The notes beneath the pieces are model-generated. The model had not been told where the DNA came from. It was given only the letters and a program-made list of their open reading frames with translations, and searched no databases. From JAABRU01 sp050180235 (lineage in GTDB: Bacteria > Desulfobacterota > Desulfobacteria > Desulfobacterales > Desulfococcaceae): a DNA stretch of 33,766 nucleotides. The position numbers were made by a program, and so were the translations under genes. Every line of letters begins with the position of its first letter. Position 1 is the first letter of the stretch. Shown here in pieces: positions 17,083 through 24,207 of this stretch. The stretch is from NCBI GenBank assembly GCA_050180235.1, contig JBFXEJ010000065.1, positions 1 through 33,766 of the forward strand, read 5' to 3'.

Positions 17083-17628
17083 TTATTTCACGAACATGGC
17101 CGCAGCCAGTACCGTTGTCCACTGATTGCCCTCAGAACCCAGCGCACCCTGGGAAAAATGCTGGGATCCTACGATTTTGCCTGACATTTTGTACACTTCG
17201 CTTCTTTCATCATAATCCTTGTCCGGATCAAACTCAATGCCCAGAGTGCTGGCCAGCATGGAGGCAGCCAAATCTTCGGCATATTCTCCGGCCTCTTTTT
17301 CGGTCTGTCCGAATCCGTGATGTTCTGAAATATACCCGTACTGTCCGGCTTCTGCGGGAAGGGCCAGACCTATACTGGCCACAATGCGTCTTCCCGGCTC
17401 CTTGATCTGCTCCCTTGCCAGAACGCAGTGGGTGATTTCGCCCGGTTCAAGATATTTGATTCCGTCTTCCACATTCAGAATCTTGCAGTACGGCGGAAAT
17501 ATGGAAGACACCGTAACCAGGTTCAGATGTGCAATTTTTGCGTTGCGCAGAGCGTTTTCAAATGAGGCCAGTTTTTCCTTGGAATGCCCCACGCCTTTTG
17601 TAAAAAACATATATCTCGGAACATACAT
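17083..17628 (-). CDS. pdaD: Pyruvoyl-dependent arginine decarboxylase
   Basis: 181 aa, close to the usual PdaD length. The proenzyme self-cleaves at a Ser-Ser bond, here S41-S42 in LVTVSSIFPP, and the second Ser becomes the pyruvoyl cofactor. FTKGVGHSKEKLASFENAL at the N-terminus and the VASIGLALP, EHHGFG and ASMLASTLG segments are typical of the family. It decarboxylates arginine to agmatine, which the coupled agmatinase then uses. GGAGGG precedes the start at normal spacing. PdaD was first described in archaea and occurs in some bacteria; this two-gene operon is a compact putrescine module. Confidence 0.95.
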   Translation of the reverse strand: MYVPRYMFFTKGVGHSKEKLASFENALRNAKIAHLNLVTVSSIFPPYCKILNVEDGIKYLEPGEITHCVLAREQIKEPGRRIVASIGLALPAEAGQYGYISEHHGFGQTEKEAGEYAEDLAASMLASTLGIEFDPDKDYDERSEVYKMSGKIVGSQHFSQGALGSEGNQWTTVLAAAMFVK

Positions 17629-17775
17629 GCTATACCCTCCTTTTCTTTTTCTTCAATACGTGTTATGATATACAGGTACAGATTTCCCGGAAACATTTTT
17701 CTCCGCGCATGTGAAGGAAGCATGAGGGTCCTGCACGCACACGGAAGTAAAAAAATCCGCGGAAAATCTTCATAA

Positions 17776-17802
17776 TTTACAGATGCGGGGTTATAGTATA
17801 AA
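17776..17802 (+). promoter_or_regulatory. Possible promoter for ubiE
   Basis: TTTACA (17776-17781) and TATAAA (17797-17802) are spaced 15 bases apart in the divergent gap between pdaD and ubiE, about 150 bases before the chosen ubiE start. Suggestive only. Confidence 0.3.
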
Positions 17803-17951
17803 TAAATATGCTTTTCAACTGTTTTAAGCAGAAAAATCCCAAAAAAAACACAGCGGGTTTTGAGAGGGAAAAAAATTTTCAAAACCCGAATGCCGGAAAA
17901 GGGATTTCAGACTTTGGATATTGTCCCTTTACAGGCAATTATAAGGTGGAA

Positions 17952-18725
17952 ATGGAAACAGCATTATATTCAGAACCCCCTGCCCATATCGGTTTTCAGA
18001 CCATAGAGCAGGGCAGAAAAGTCAGATGGGTCAGAGATCAGTTTGATCAGGTGGCGCGGCGTTATGATCTGATGAACACACTGCTGAGTTTTGGGGTACA
18101 TCATCTGTGGAAACGCAGGGCCATCCGGATGCTCGGTCTGAAATCCGGGGAAAAGGTTCTGGATGTATGCGGCGGAACCGGAGATTTGGCAGTATCCGCA
18201 GTAAAACAGACGGGATCTGCAGGCCGGGTGGTGCTGTATGACATCAACCGGCAGATGATGGATGCGGGCCGTTGCAGTTCCTTTGGCCGGGAATTCCGGC
18301 AGCAGATCATTTATATACAGGGGGATGCGGAGCAGATGTCCTTTCCGGATCAGTTTTTTGATGCGGCCATTGTGGGATTTGGCATCCGTAATCTCACCCG
18401 TATGGAAAAGGGTTTTGCGGAAATGCACCGTGTGCTACGGCCGGGCGGACGGATGGTCTGTCTGGAATTTTCACAGCCCGTGCTTCCCCTGTTCCGCCGG
18501 GTTTATGACCTGTATTCCTTTCACATTATGCCCCGGCTGGGCAGACTGCTTACCGGATCTGAGCAGGCATACACCTATCTGCCTGAATCCATAAGGCTGT
18601 TTCCCTCTCCGGACAGGCTGAAATCCCTGCTGGGGCAGATCGGTTTTTCCCATGTGGAATATCTGCGTCTGACCGGGGGCGTGGCCGTGATTCACCGGGG
18701 GATCAGAAAACCTGATCCGGGGTGA
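17952..18725 (+). CDS. ubiE: Demethylmenaquinone/ubiquinone C-methyltransferase
   Basis: 257 aa from ATG 17952, which has AAGGTGG just upstream. A start 48 codons earlier would add a poorly conserved, Asn/Lys-rich extension. UbiE/MenG signatures: ARRYDLMNTLLSFGVHHLWK and, near the middle, VGFGIRNLTRMEKGFAEMHR. The SAM-binding loop is VLDVCGGTGDLA. The enzyme C-methylates the quinone ring, here most likely demethylmenaquinone, since anaerobic respirers of this type use menaquinone. No other quinone gene adjoins it, though a UbiB-family kinase-like gene lies 2 kb downstream. Confidence 0.9.
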   Translation: METALYSEPPAHIGFQTIEQGRKVRWVRDQFDQVARRYDLMNTLLSFGVHHLWKRRAIRMLGLKSGEKVLDVCGGTGDLAVSAVKQTGSAGRVVLYDINRQMMDAGRCSSFGREFRQQIIYIQGDAEQMSFPDQFFDAAIVGFGIRNLTRMEKGFAEMHRVLRPGGRMVCLEFSQPVLPLFRRVYDLYSFHIMPRLGRLLTGSEQAYTYLPESIRLFPSPDRLKSLLGQIGFSHVEYLRLTGGVAVIHRGIRKPDPG

Positions 18726-18880
18726 GAAAGATGCGGAGGGAAAACTGTACCGGAAAAATATTTTCTGTCACTTTGTATATAAACCGTTGCGTATACCAAA
18801 GAAAATATATATATGTCATGTATCACGGATAAGGAATAGTTGCTATAACATGCCGGATTTATGGGAAAGGAGTGTTCAGG

Positions 18881-20536
18881 ATGAATATGAGGTTCAAATT
18901 GCTGGTTGTTATCGTTGTCCTGCTGTTTGTCGGGATATGCGGAGCTTTCGGACTGACCTATTATACGGCCCGAAGCGAACTCACAGATCTGGGCGGGGAA
19001 ATGTTTGCAAGGATCAACAAGGATGTCATGGGGCTGATCCAGGCAATGGAGGCCCAGGCTCAGGCAGGAAAAATGACAAGGGAGGAAGCCCAGGAACTGG
19101 TCCGCACCTATGTCAACGGCCCCAAAAATGCGGATGGCACAAGGAACCGATCTGCAAACAGAATGTCTCCGGATGATTTTGTGTATATATGGGCCTTCAG
19201 TACAAAAGGGGACAGCATGGGATTATTGCAGATGCACACTTTTCTTGAAGGAAAAAAATCATGGGATTTGCAGGTGGATGGAAAATACACAGTGCGGGAT
19301 TCCTGGGCCAATCCGGAAATGACCGGCAGGCTGTTTAAGGACAAATGGCAGAATCCCGGAGAGCCGGTTTCCACATTTCTTGCCTTTCAGACATATTACG
19401 AACCCTGGGACTGGGTGGTGGGAGCCGGTGGAAGAGAAAAACTGCTGTACGAAAAACGGCTGGGTTCCCTGCAGATTCAGTTTGCCGTTATCGGCATATT
19501 TATGCTGGCCCTTGCCATAGCCTTTATTTTTTACGCTTTCAGAAGCAACAGCACCCTGAAAAAAAGCATTGCCATCCTGGCCAACAGCGCTGATCAGATG
19601 ATAGCCGGTTCCCGCCAGATTTCATCGGCCAGCCAGTCTCTGGCACAGGCTTCATCCCAGCAGGCCGCATCCATGGAGGAAACCACGTCATCTCTGGAGG
19701 AAATGTCCTCCATGACCCGCAGGAATGCGGACAATGCCAAACAGGCCGACAGTCTGATGAAGGAAACCGGACGTGTGGTTGGCAATGCAAATCAGTCCAT
19801 GAACCAACTGACCAAATCCATGGAGGAAATCTGCAGAGCCAGTGAGGAGACATCCAAAATCATCAAAACCATTGATGAAATCGCATTTCAGACCAATCTG
19901 CTGGCCCTGAATGCGGCGGTGGAGGCAGCCAGGGCCGGAGAGGCCGGGGCAGGTTTTGCCGTGGTCGCGGATGAGGTGAAAAATCTTGCCATGCGATCTG
20001 CGGAAGCAGCCAAAAACACTTCAGGACTCATAGAGGGAACTGTAAGCAAAATTCAGTCCGGTTCAGACCTTGTCATGCGAACCAACAGTGCTTTTTCCGA
20101 AGTTACCGGAATTTCTTCCAAAGTTGGGGATCTGGTGGGTGAAATCGCTGCCGCGTCCGAAGAGCAGGCAAGGGGAATCGAACAGGTCAACAATGTCATG
20201 GGTGAAATGGACAAAATCATTCAGGCCAATGCTGCCAATGCGGAAGAGACCTCGTCCGCTTCCGAGCAGATGCAGACCCAGGCCAGGGAAATGAAAAATT
20301 ACGTCATCTCCCTTTCCGATATAATGAGCAGCAGAGAGGGCGGCAGCATTTCCGCTGACGGGGGCAAAAGCGTTTCAGAATGGGAGGAAGCACCTGCCTC
20401 TGCCCTGAAAAAACCGGTTGTCAAATCTCTGCGAAAAGAGAGCAGGACAGTCATACCGGAAAAGAAGAAATTCGGAAAAGAGACTGCTCCGGAAAAGGTG
20501 ATTCCCTTTGATGAGGATGATTTTCAGGATTTCTGA
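18881..20536 (+). CDS. Methyl-accepting chemotaxis protein with periplasmic Cache-type sensor
   Basis: 551 aa from ATG 18881 (AAAGGAG eight bases before; GTG at 18872 is too close to it). TM1 spans residues ~5-24, the periplasmic sensor ~25-200, and TM2 ~204-224. The sensor looks like a single Cache domain (sCache_2 style: SPDDFVYIWAF, LEGKKSWDLQVDGKY, YYEPWDWVVGAGG). The cytoplasmic part ends in the highly conserved tip EIAFQTNLLALNAAVEAARA that contacts CheA and CheW. I see no clear HAMP domain after TM2. The tail (EDDFQDF) lacks a CheR-binding pentapeptide. Ligand unknown; small carboxylates are common for this sensor type. Confidence 0.92.
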   Translation: MNMRFKLLVVIVVLLFVGICGAFGLTYYTARSELTDLGGEMFARINKDVMGLIQAMEAQAQAGKMTREEAQELVRTYVNGPKNADGTRNRSANRMSPDDFVYIWAFSTKGDSMGLLQMHTFLEGKKSWDLQVDGKYTVRDSWANPEMTGRLFKDKWQNPGEPVSTFLAFQTYYEPWDWVVGAGGREKLLYEKRLGSLQIQFAVIGIFMLALAIAFIFYAFRSNSTLKKSIAILANSADQMIAGSRQISSASQSLAQASSQQAASMEETTSSLEEMSSMTRRNADNAKQADSLMKETGRVVGNANQSMNQLTKSMEEICRASEETSKIIKTIDEIAFQTNLLALNAAVEAARAGEAGAGFAVVADEVKNLAMRSAEAAKNTSGLIEGTVSKIQSGSDLVMRTNSAFSEVTGISSKVGDLVGEIAAASEEQARGIEQVNNVMGEMDKIIQANAANAEETSSASEQMQTQAREMKNYVISLSDIMSSREGGSISADGGKSVSEWEEAPASALKKPVVKSLRKESRTVIPEKKKFGKETAPEKVIPFDEDDFQDF

Positions 20537-20569
20537 CAGACAACAGGTTTTTGAGAAAGGAGAAAAAAT

Positions 20570-20695
20570 ATGTCATCCAAACCCGACAGTTCAGCAGGAC
20601 AGCCACCTGAAAAAAGCTGGCTGAAAAAACTTTTGGAATGGATTGCAGGCGGTGCGGAAAAGGAGAAAAAAAGCGGCGGATTCTGCAGCACTTGA
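20570..20695 (+). CDS. 41-aa small protein coupled to the UbiB-family gene
   Basis: The sequence starts MSSKPDSSAGQPPEKSWLKK and continues into an amphipathic, Trp-containing helix (SWLKKLLEWIAGGAEKEKKS), ending GGFCST. AAAGGAG sits at ideal spacing before the ATG, a stronger signal than the next gene has. Its TGA overlaps a TTG (TTGA at 20692-20695) in the frame of the UbiB-family gene, which fits translational coupling. I do not know its function; an amphipathic peptide beside a membrane-bound kinase-like protein suggests an accessory role (inference). Confidence 0.6.
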   Translation: MSSKPDSSAGQPPEKSWLKKLLEWIAGGAEKEKKSGGFCST

Positions 20696-22434
20696 CGGAT
20701 AAAGTAAATAAATTTCCGCAGGCTGCGGATACAGATATGGATTGGAAACGCTACCGCAGGGTACGCGGTTTTTTCCTGCGTGTGCTGGTGCAGACCCTGT
20801 GGTGGGATATATTTCTCAACCGTCCTGTGCTTAGCATGTTCCGGACACAGCCCCTTTCCCGGTGGATCGAAATCGCACGCAGATTCCGTTCTCTGGCCGT
20901 GGAAATGGGCGGAGTGCTGATCAAACTGGGCCAGTTTCTGAGCATCCGGGTGGATATTCTGCCCAGGGAAATTACGCAGGAACTGGCCGGTCTGCAGGAT
21001 GAGGTTCCGGCAGAAAGCCCGGAAGACATCATTGCACAGATTGAGGCTGATTTCGGTCTTCCTGTTTCCCTGATATTTGACAGCTTTTCTCCTGTCCCAG
21101 TGGGAGCGGCTTCTCTGGCCCAGGCCCACCGTGTCCGGCTCCGCAGCGGAGAAAATGCTGTGGTCAAAGTTCTGCGGCCCGGGATTCACAAAATTGTGGA
21201 AACCGATCTGGCTGCCATTGCTTTGGGATTCCGCTGGCTGAAGCTGTGGAAAGAGGTAAACCGCCGGGTGGATGCAGACTGGCTGGCAGCAGAATTCACC
21301 CTCATCACCCGGAGGGAGCTGGACTTTGAAAATGAAGGCAGGAACGCGGAACGTCTGCGTCAGGATTTTGCAGGGGATTGTCGCATCCATATTCCCAAAA
21401 TTTATTGGGAATACTGTGCATCCCGCACTCTTACCCTGGAAGATGTTTCCTATATCCGCATCGGAGATTTGAAGGGCATTGAGGCCGCTGGCATTTCCCG
21501 CGCGGAAGTGGCTGACTGCATTTACCATCTCTATATGCGGCAGGTGTTTGAGACCCATTTTGTCCATGTGGATCCCCATCCCGGCAATCTCTTTGTCCGT
21601 CCCCTGCCCTGCCCGATGGAAAAAGAGGCCGGAATCCCCAAATTTGCTCCCGGAGATACTGTTCCCCGGTGCCCCGGACGTCCTTTTCAGATTGTTTTCA
21701 TTGATTTCGGCATGATGGCCCCTATTCCCGAACGGCTGCGCGAGGCCATCCGGGAATATGCCATCGGACTGGGAACCCGTGATGCGGCAAAAATTGTTCA
21801 GTCCTATGTCAAAGCCGGAACCCTGCTGCCGGGCGCGGATCTGAAACGGCTGGAGGAGGCGCATGAGGCTTTGTTCAGGCGTTTATGGGGCGTAAAGGTC
21901 AGCCGGCTCAAAGATACTGCTTTGGGAGAAGCATCCGGATTTTTGCAGGAATACCGGGATGTGATCCGGGAGGCCCCGTTTCAGTTCCAGGCTGATATGC
22001 TCTTTGTTGTCCGGGCCATCGGCATTCTTTCCGGCATGTCCGCAAATCTTGACCCGGATTTTGATGTATGGTCCAAAACCATCCCCTTTGCCCGGAAATA
22101 TGCAAAAGAGGCCATGCACAAAGACGGAGAGGAAAGACTAAGGGAACTGCTGATGCTGGCCCGGTCTGTGTACGGCCTTCCCGGACAGATGGCGGATGTG
22201 CTTAACCGGGCCCGGAATGGAAAACTGGAATTCCGTGCCGGACTGGGAACAGATGTCCGCAAAGTGATGGGAGAGTTGCGGCATTCTGTGGATCGGCTGG
22301 GAAAAATGGTGCTGACCGGAACCCTGGGCATATCCACTGCGCTTCTTTATGCGCTCAGACCGGATGATACGGCCTGGATGGTTGTCATGCTGCTGACTGT
22401 ACTTGTATTTCTGTGGGCTGTGAGCGGGGAATAG
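20692..22434 (+). CDS. ABC1/AarF/UbiB-family atypical kinase
   Basis: About 580 aa. Start uncertain: TTG 20692 overlaps the upstream stop; ATG 20737 and ATG 20638 are alternatives. The family motifs are present: KxGQ in LIKLGQFLSIRVDILP, the Ala-rich loop VGAASLAQAHR, the lysine strand AVVKVLRPG, HVDPHPGNLF and the metal-binding IDFGMM. About 30 extra residues, rich in Cys and Pro, lie between the last two motifs. Two membrane helices end the protein (~540-575). UbiB-type proteins support quinone synthesis as membrane-bound ATPases; with ubiE nearby, a menaquinone role is possible but unproven. Confidence 0.9.
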   Translation: MTDKVNKFPQAADTDMDWKRYRRVRGFFLRVLVQTLWWDIFLNRPVLSMFRTQPLSRWIEIARRFRSLAVEMGGVLIKLGQFLSIRVDILPREITQELAGLQDEVPAESPEDIIAQIEADFGLPVSLIFDSFSPVPVGAASLAQAHRVRLRSGENAVVKVLRPGIHKIVETDLAAIALGFRWLKLWKEVNRRVDADWLAAEFTLITRRELDFENEGRNAERLRQDFAGDCRIHIPKIYWEYCASRTLTLEDVSYIRIGDLKGIEAAGISRAEVADCIYHLYMRQVFETHFVHVDPHPGNLFVRPLPCPMEKEAGIPKFAPGDTVPRCPGRPFQIVFIDFGMMAPIPERLREAIREYAIGLGTRDAAKIVQSYVKAGTLLPGADLKRLEEAHEALFRRLWGVKVSRLKDTALGEASGFLQEYRDVIREAPFQFQADMLFVVRAIGILSGMSANLDPDFDVWSKTIPFARKYAKEAMHKDGEERLRELLMLARSVYGLPGQMADVLNRARNGKLEFRAGLGTDVRKVMGELRHSVDRLGKMVLTGTLGISTALLYALRPDDTAWMVVMLLTVLVFLWAVSGE

Positions 22435-22530
22435 TGCATGTCTTTTCCATCTTCCAGAGAATAATATCTTCTTGATTAATAAAGCAATTCTCTGCTTATA
22501 GGCTTTAAGAAAATATTTTTGGGGATTCCT

Positions 22531-22601
22531 GTGGGTTGGGTTGAGGAACGAAACCCAGCAAACTCAGAATGTTGGGTTTCACTGCGTTCAACCCTGCCTA
22601 C
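22531..22601. repeat. Palindromic repeat of the GTAGGTTGGGTTGA type
   Basis: GTGGGTTGGGTTGAGGAACG and CGTTCAACCCTGCCTAC are the inverted outer arms; GAAACCCAGCA and TGTTGGGTTTC are the inner arms. This kind of ~70-bp palindrome is familiar to me from cyanobacterial and other environmental genomes as a dispersed element. Non-coding. Confidence 0.7.
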
Positions 22602-23056
22602 TTCAAACTAATTATCTTAAAAGCTATAGAATGGCTGGGGCGTGTCCTGAACCCCGGTTTTTATGATATTTTCTGAACTTCCATTTTTTTCTTGCAGTTT
22701 CAGACGCTTTTATATAAAATCCGGTTTTTTTATAGGGTTAACGCTGTCGTCCATCAGTTTATTTGCCCGCTGAAAAATGAAAAGTTTGCTGTTCCAATTT
22801 TGGTTTTTCCGGCACATAAGCTTTGACCGTCAGTTAAAGGCATTTCAGAATCTGATTATGAGAAGCTGCTATGATTTTTGGAAAACCAAAATTGGATCAG
22901 TATTACTGAAAATTTGGCATGAACATTGCAATCCTCATAACACGCATTTTTTCATGCTTTATGACAAAAAACCGCATAACAACTGGTTGTGCGATATGTG
23001 CGATAAGAACAAATCCGAATCAGGTGAACAGAGGGCCAGCATATCTTGGCAGATTG
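22602..23056. other. Spacer without a convincing gene; one 102-bp inverted repeat
   Basis: An open frame runs through part of this stretch (22777-23247) but its product is rich in Cys, His, Trp and Phe in no family-like pattern, and it crosses a mobile element, so I do not call it. 22794-22810 (CCAATTTTGGTTTTTCC) and 22880-22895 (GGAAAACCAAAATTGG) are inverted repeats and may bound another miniature element. Confidence 0.5.
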
Positions 23057-23110
23057 ACACAACTCGTTATTCTGGTATGCAGATAACGCAATATAATATA
23101 CAGTTAGGTG
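23057..23110 (+). other. Weak attC-like site (candidate)
   Basis: It starts with ACACAAC, identical to the R'' box of the firm attC at 23829, and ends with GTTAGGT, which fits the GTTRRRY R' consensus. The left half aligns with other attC sites (AAC, then TTATTC), but the stem pairing is poor. It would place the start of the lipoprotein cassette about 30 bases before the gene once the inserted element is discounted. Confidence 0.35.
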
Positions 23111-23287
23111 TCGTACATAAGCCCTTTCAAGGTGTGAAAAATAATCTTTTAACATCAGGTTGTTACAGACAGCCTTTTTTGATGCTGTCTGCCGGTGGCT
23201 GTTACGGCCTGCTGCAAAAACCGCCGGACATTAAGGAGTTGCGCTGACCGGCCTGTGACTCACCTTGAAAGGGCTGGTGTCGTACAT
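23107..23287. mobile_element. 157-bp MITE with a 12-bp target-site duplication
   Basis: GGTGTCGTACAT occurs at 23107-23118 and again at 23276-23287. Directly inside are inverted ends AAGCCCTTTCAAGGTG (23119-23134) and CACCTTGAAAGGGCT (23261-23275). The interior has further hairpins (GACAGCC with GGCTGTC-like partners) and no transposase. A 12-bp duplication is compatible with IS4/IS231-type transposition (family knowledge), so an autonomous parent may exist elsewhere in the genome. It lies just before the lipoprotein start codon. Confidence 0.9.
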
Positions 23288-23305
23288 TTATACCAAAGAA
23301 ATGAA

Positions 23306-23797
23306 ATGATGACACGAATATTCATCTTTTTTCTAATAATATTCTGCTCTGGTTGTACTACAACTATTAAATCTTTTGAGCAAAAGCATACCTTTCAGAC
23401 TAACGAAAACGATGACAAGGAGATTTTTGAAGTCTTCATCATTAACGGAGAGCAATATTCAAAAGAATATGAAATACTATCAAAATCAGGCAAGTTTAAG
23501 ATTAGCGATAATCACGAAGCTCCCCATCTGTATTTGGAAAAGATGGATAAATTAGTATCCCCGATGCAAATGTTGGATCATTTTGGTACATTCTTTACAT
23601 TGGGTTTGTTACCTTCTTCGAGTATACTGCATTATGATTTTGAATTTACCATTGAGCATGAAGGTAAACTAACTGGATACCGATATTTTTTAACTACAAT
23701 AATGAGATGCTCCATATGGGAATGGTTTCGCAAACCCTTTGTTAACGAAATTGACATTTTGGCAGCATGCTTGAGGAATTCAAAAAGAATTGAATAG
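23306..23797 (+). CDS. Small lipoprotein of unknown function in an integron-type cassette
   Basis: 163 aa from ATG 23306; a second ATG follows immediately. The N-terminus MMTRIFIFFLIIFCSGC is a lipoprotein signal peptide whose lipobox cysteine is C17. The mature part has a probable beta-rich segment and a hydrophobic stretch (MLDHFGTFFTLGLLPSSSIL). No family is recognised. The gene ends 31 bases before a firm attC site, the normal position for a cassette gene, and a 157-bp element has inserted in its 5' leader. The Shine-Dalgarno is weak, as in many cassette genes. An open frame upstream of the ATG runs through the inserted element and is not part of the gene. Confidence 0.75.
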   Translation: MMTRIFIFFLIIFCSGCTTTIKSFEQKHTFQTNENDDKEIFEVFIINGEQYSKEYEILSKSGKFKISDNHEAPHLYLEKMDKLVSPMQMLDHFGTFFTLGLLPSSSILHYDFEFTIEHEGKLTGYRYFLTTIMRCSIWEWFRKPFVNEIDILAACLRNSKRIE

Positions 23798-23828
23798 TTG
23801 AATAACTCACCGGATATAAGATGAAAAC

Positions 23829-23888
23829 ACACAACCAGTCATTCCAGCGGACACGGATAGCGCCGTGCCGCTTAATTCGGTGTTGTGC
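23829..23888 (+). other. Integron attC site A
   Basis: 60 bp. R'' is ACACAAC and R' is GTTGTGC. Between them CAGTCATTCCAGCGGACACG and its partner CCGTGCCGCTTAATTCGGTG form the long imperfect stem typical of 59-base elements; compare the classical aadA-type pattern of AAC, TCATTC, AGC-GAC and then GC-GCTTAATTC, GTT. Confidence 0.85.
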
Positions 23889-23985
23889 GTCAATGCGAGA
23901 TAAATGCTTCCTGCCATTAGCTATTATTACGGTTCTCAGGATAAAAACTGTGTCATATTTTGTTCAGGCAAAAAATGGTTCAGAG
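23889..23985. other. Non-coding cassette leader region
   Basis: From the R' box of attC A to the next MITE there is no ORF of note. With the MITE and the following ~115 bases, the gene-free stretch before the large sensor gene totals about 410 bases. Confidence 0.4.
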
Positions 23986-24092
23986 TTAGGTGATTTCTGA
24001 AAATAAATATCCCGGTTCAGTTCACAGGCAAAAGGCAAAAGCTGGAAGCTTTTGATACTTTTCCGGTATATTCTTTTCCGGAAATCACCTTA
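23986..24092 (+). mobile_element. MITE, GGTGATTTC family, copy 3
   Basis: GGTGATTTC at the left end and GAAATCACC at the right, flanked by TTA on both sides as a 3-bp target duplication. The interior is nearly identical to copies 1 and 2. It lies 115 bases before the five-domain sensor gene. Confidence 0.9.
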
Positions 24093-24207
24093 AACAGATT
24101 TCATGAAGACGACCTATTCATTCAATGCGTATGGGGCAGGAGGTTGGGCAATAGGAATTGCCAATTTATTTACTGGAATACCATAGCGGTTTTCCCGGAG
24201 AATTTTT

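Noticed and set aside
20524..21864. Long antisense frame opposite the UbiB-family gene
   Set aside because: Mirror of strong coding sequence on the plus strand, with no start signal or family-like motif.
22777..23247. 156-codon open frame
   Set aside because: Unusual composition, no ribosome-binding site, and it runs across the 157-bp mobile element and the attC-like site; not a gene.
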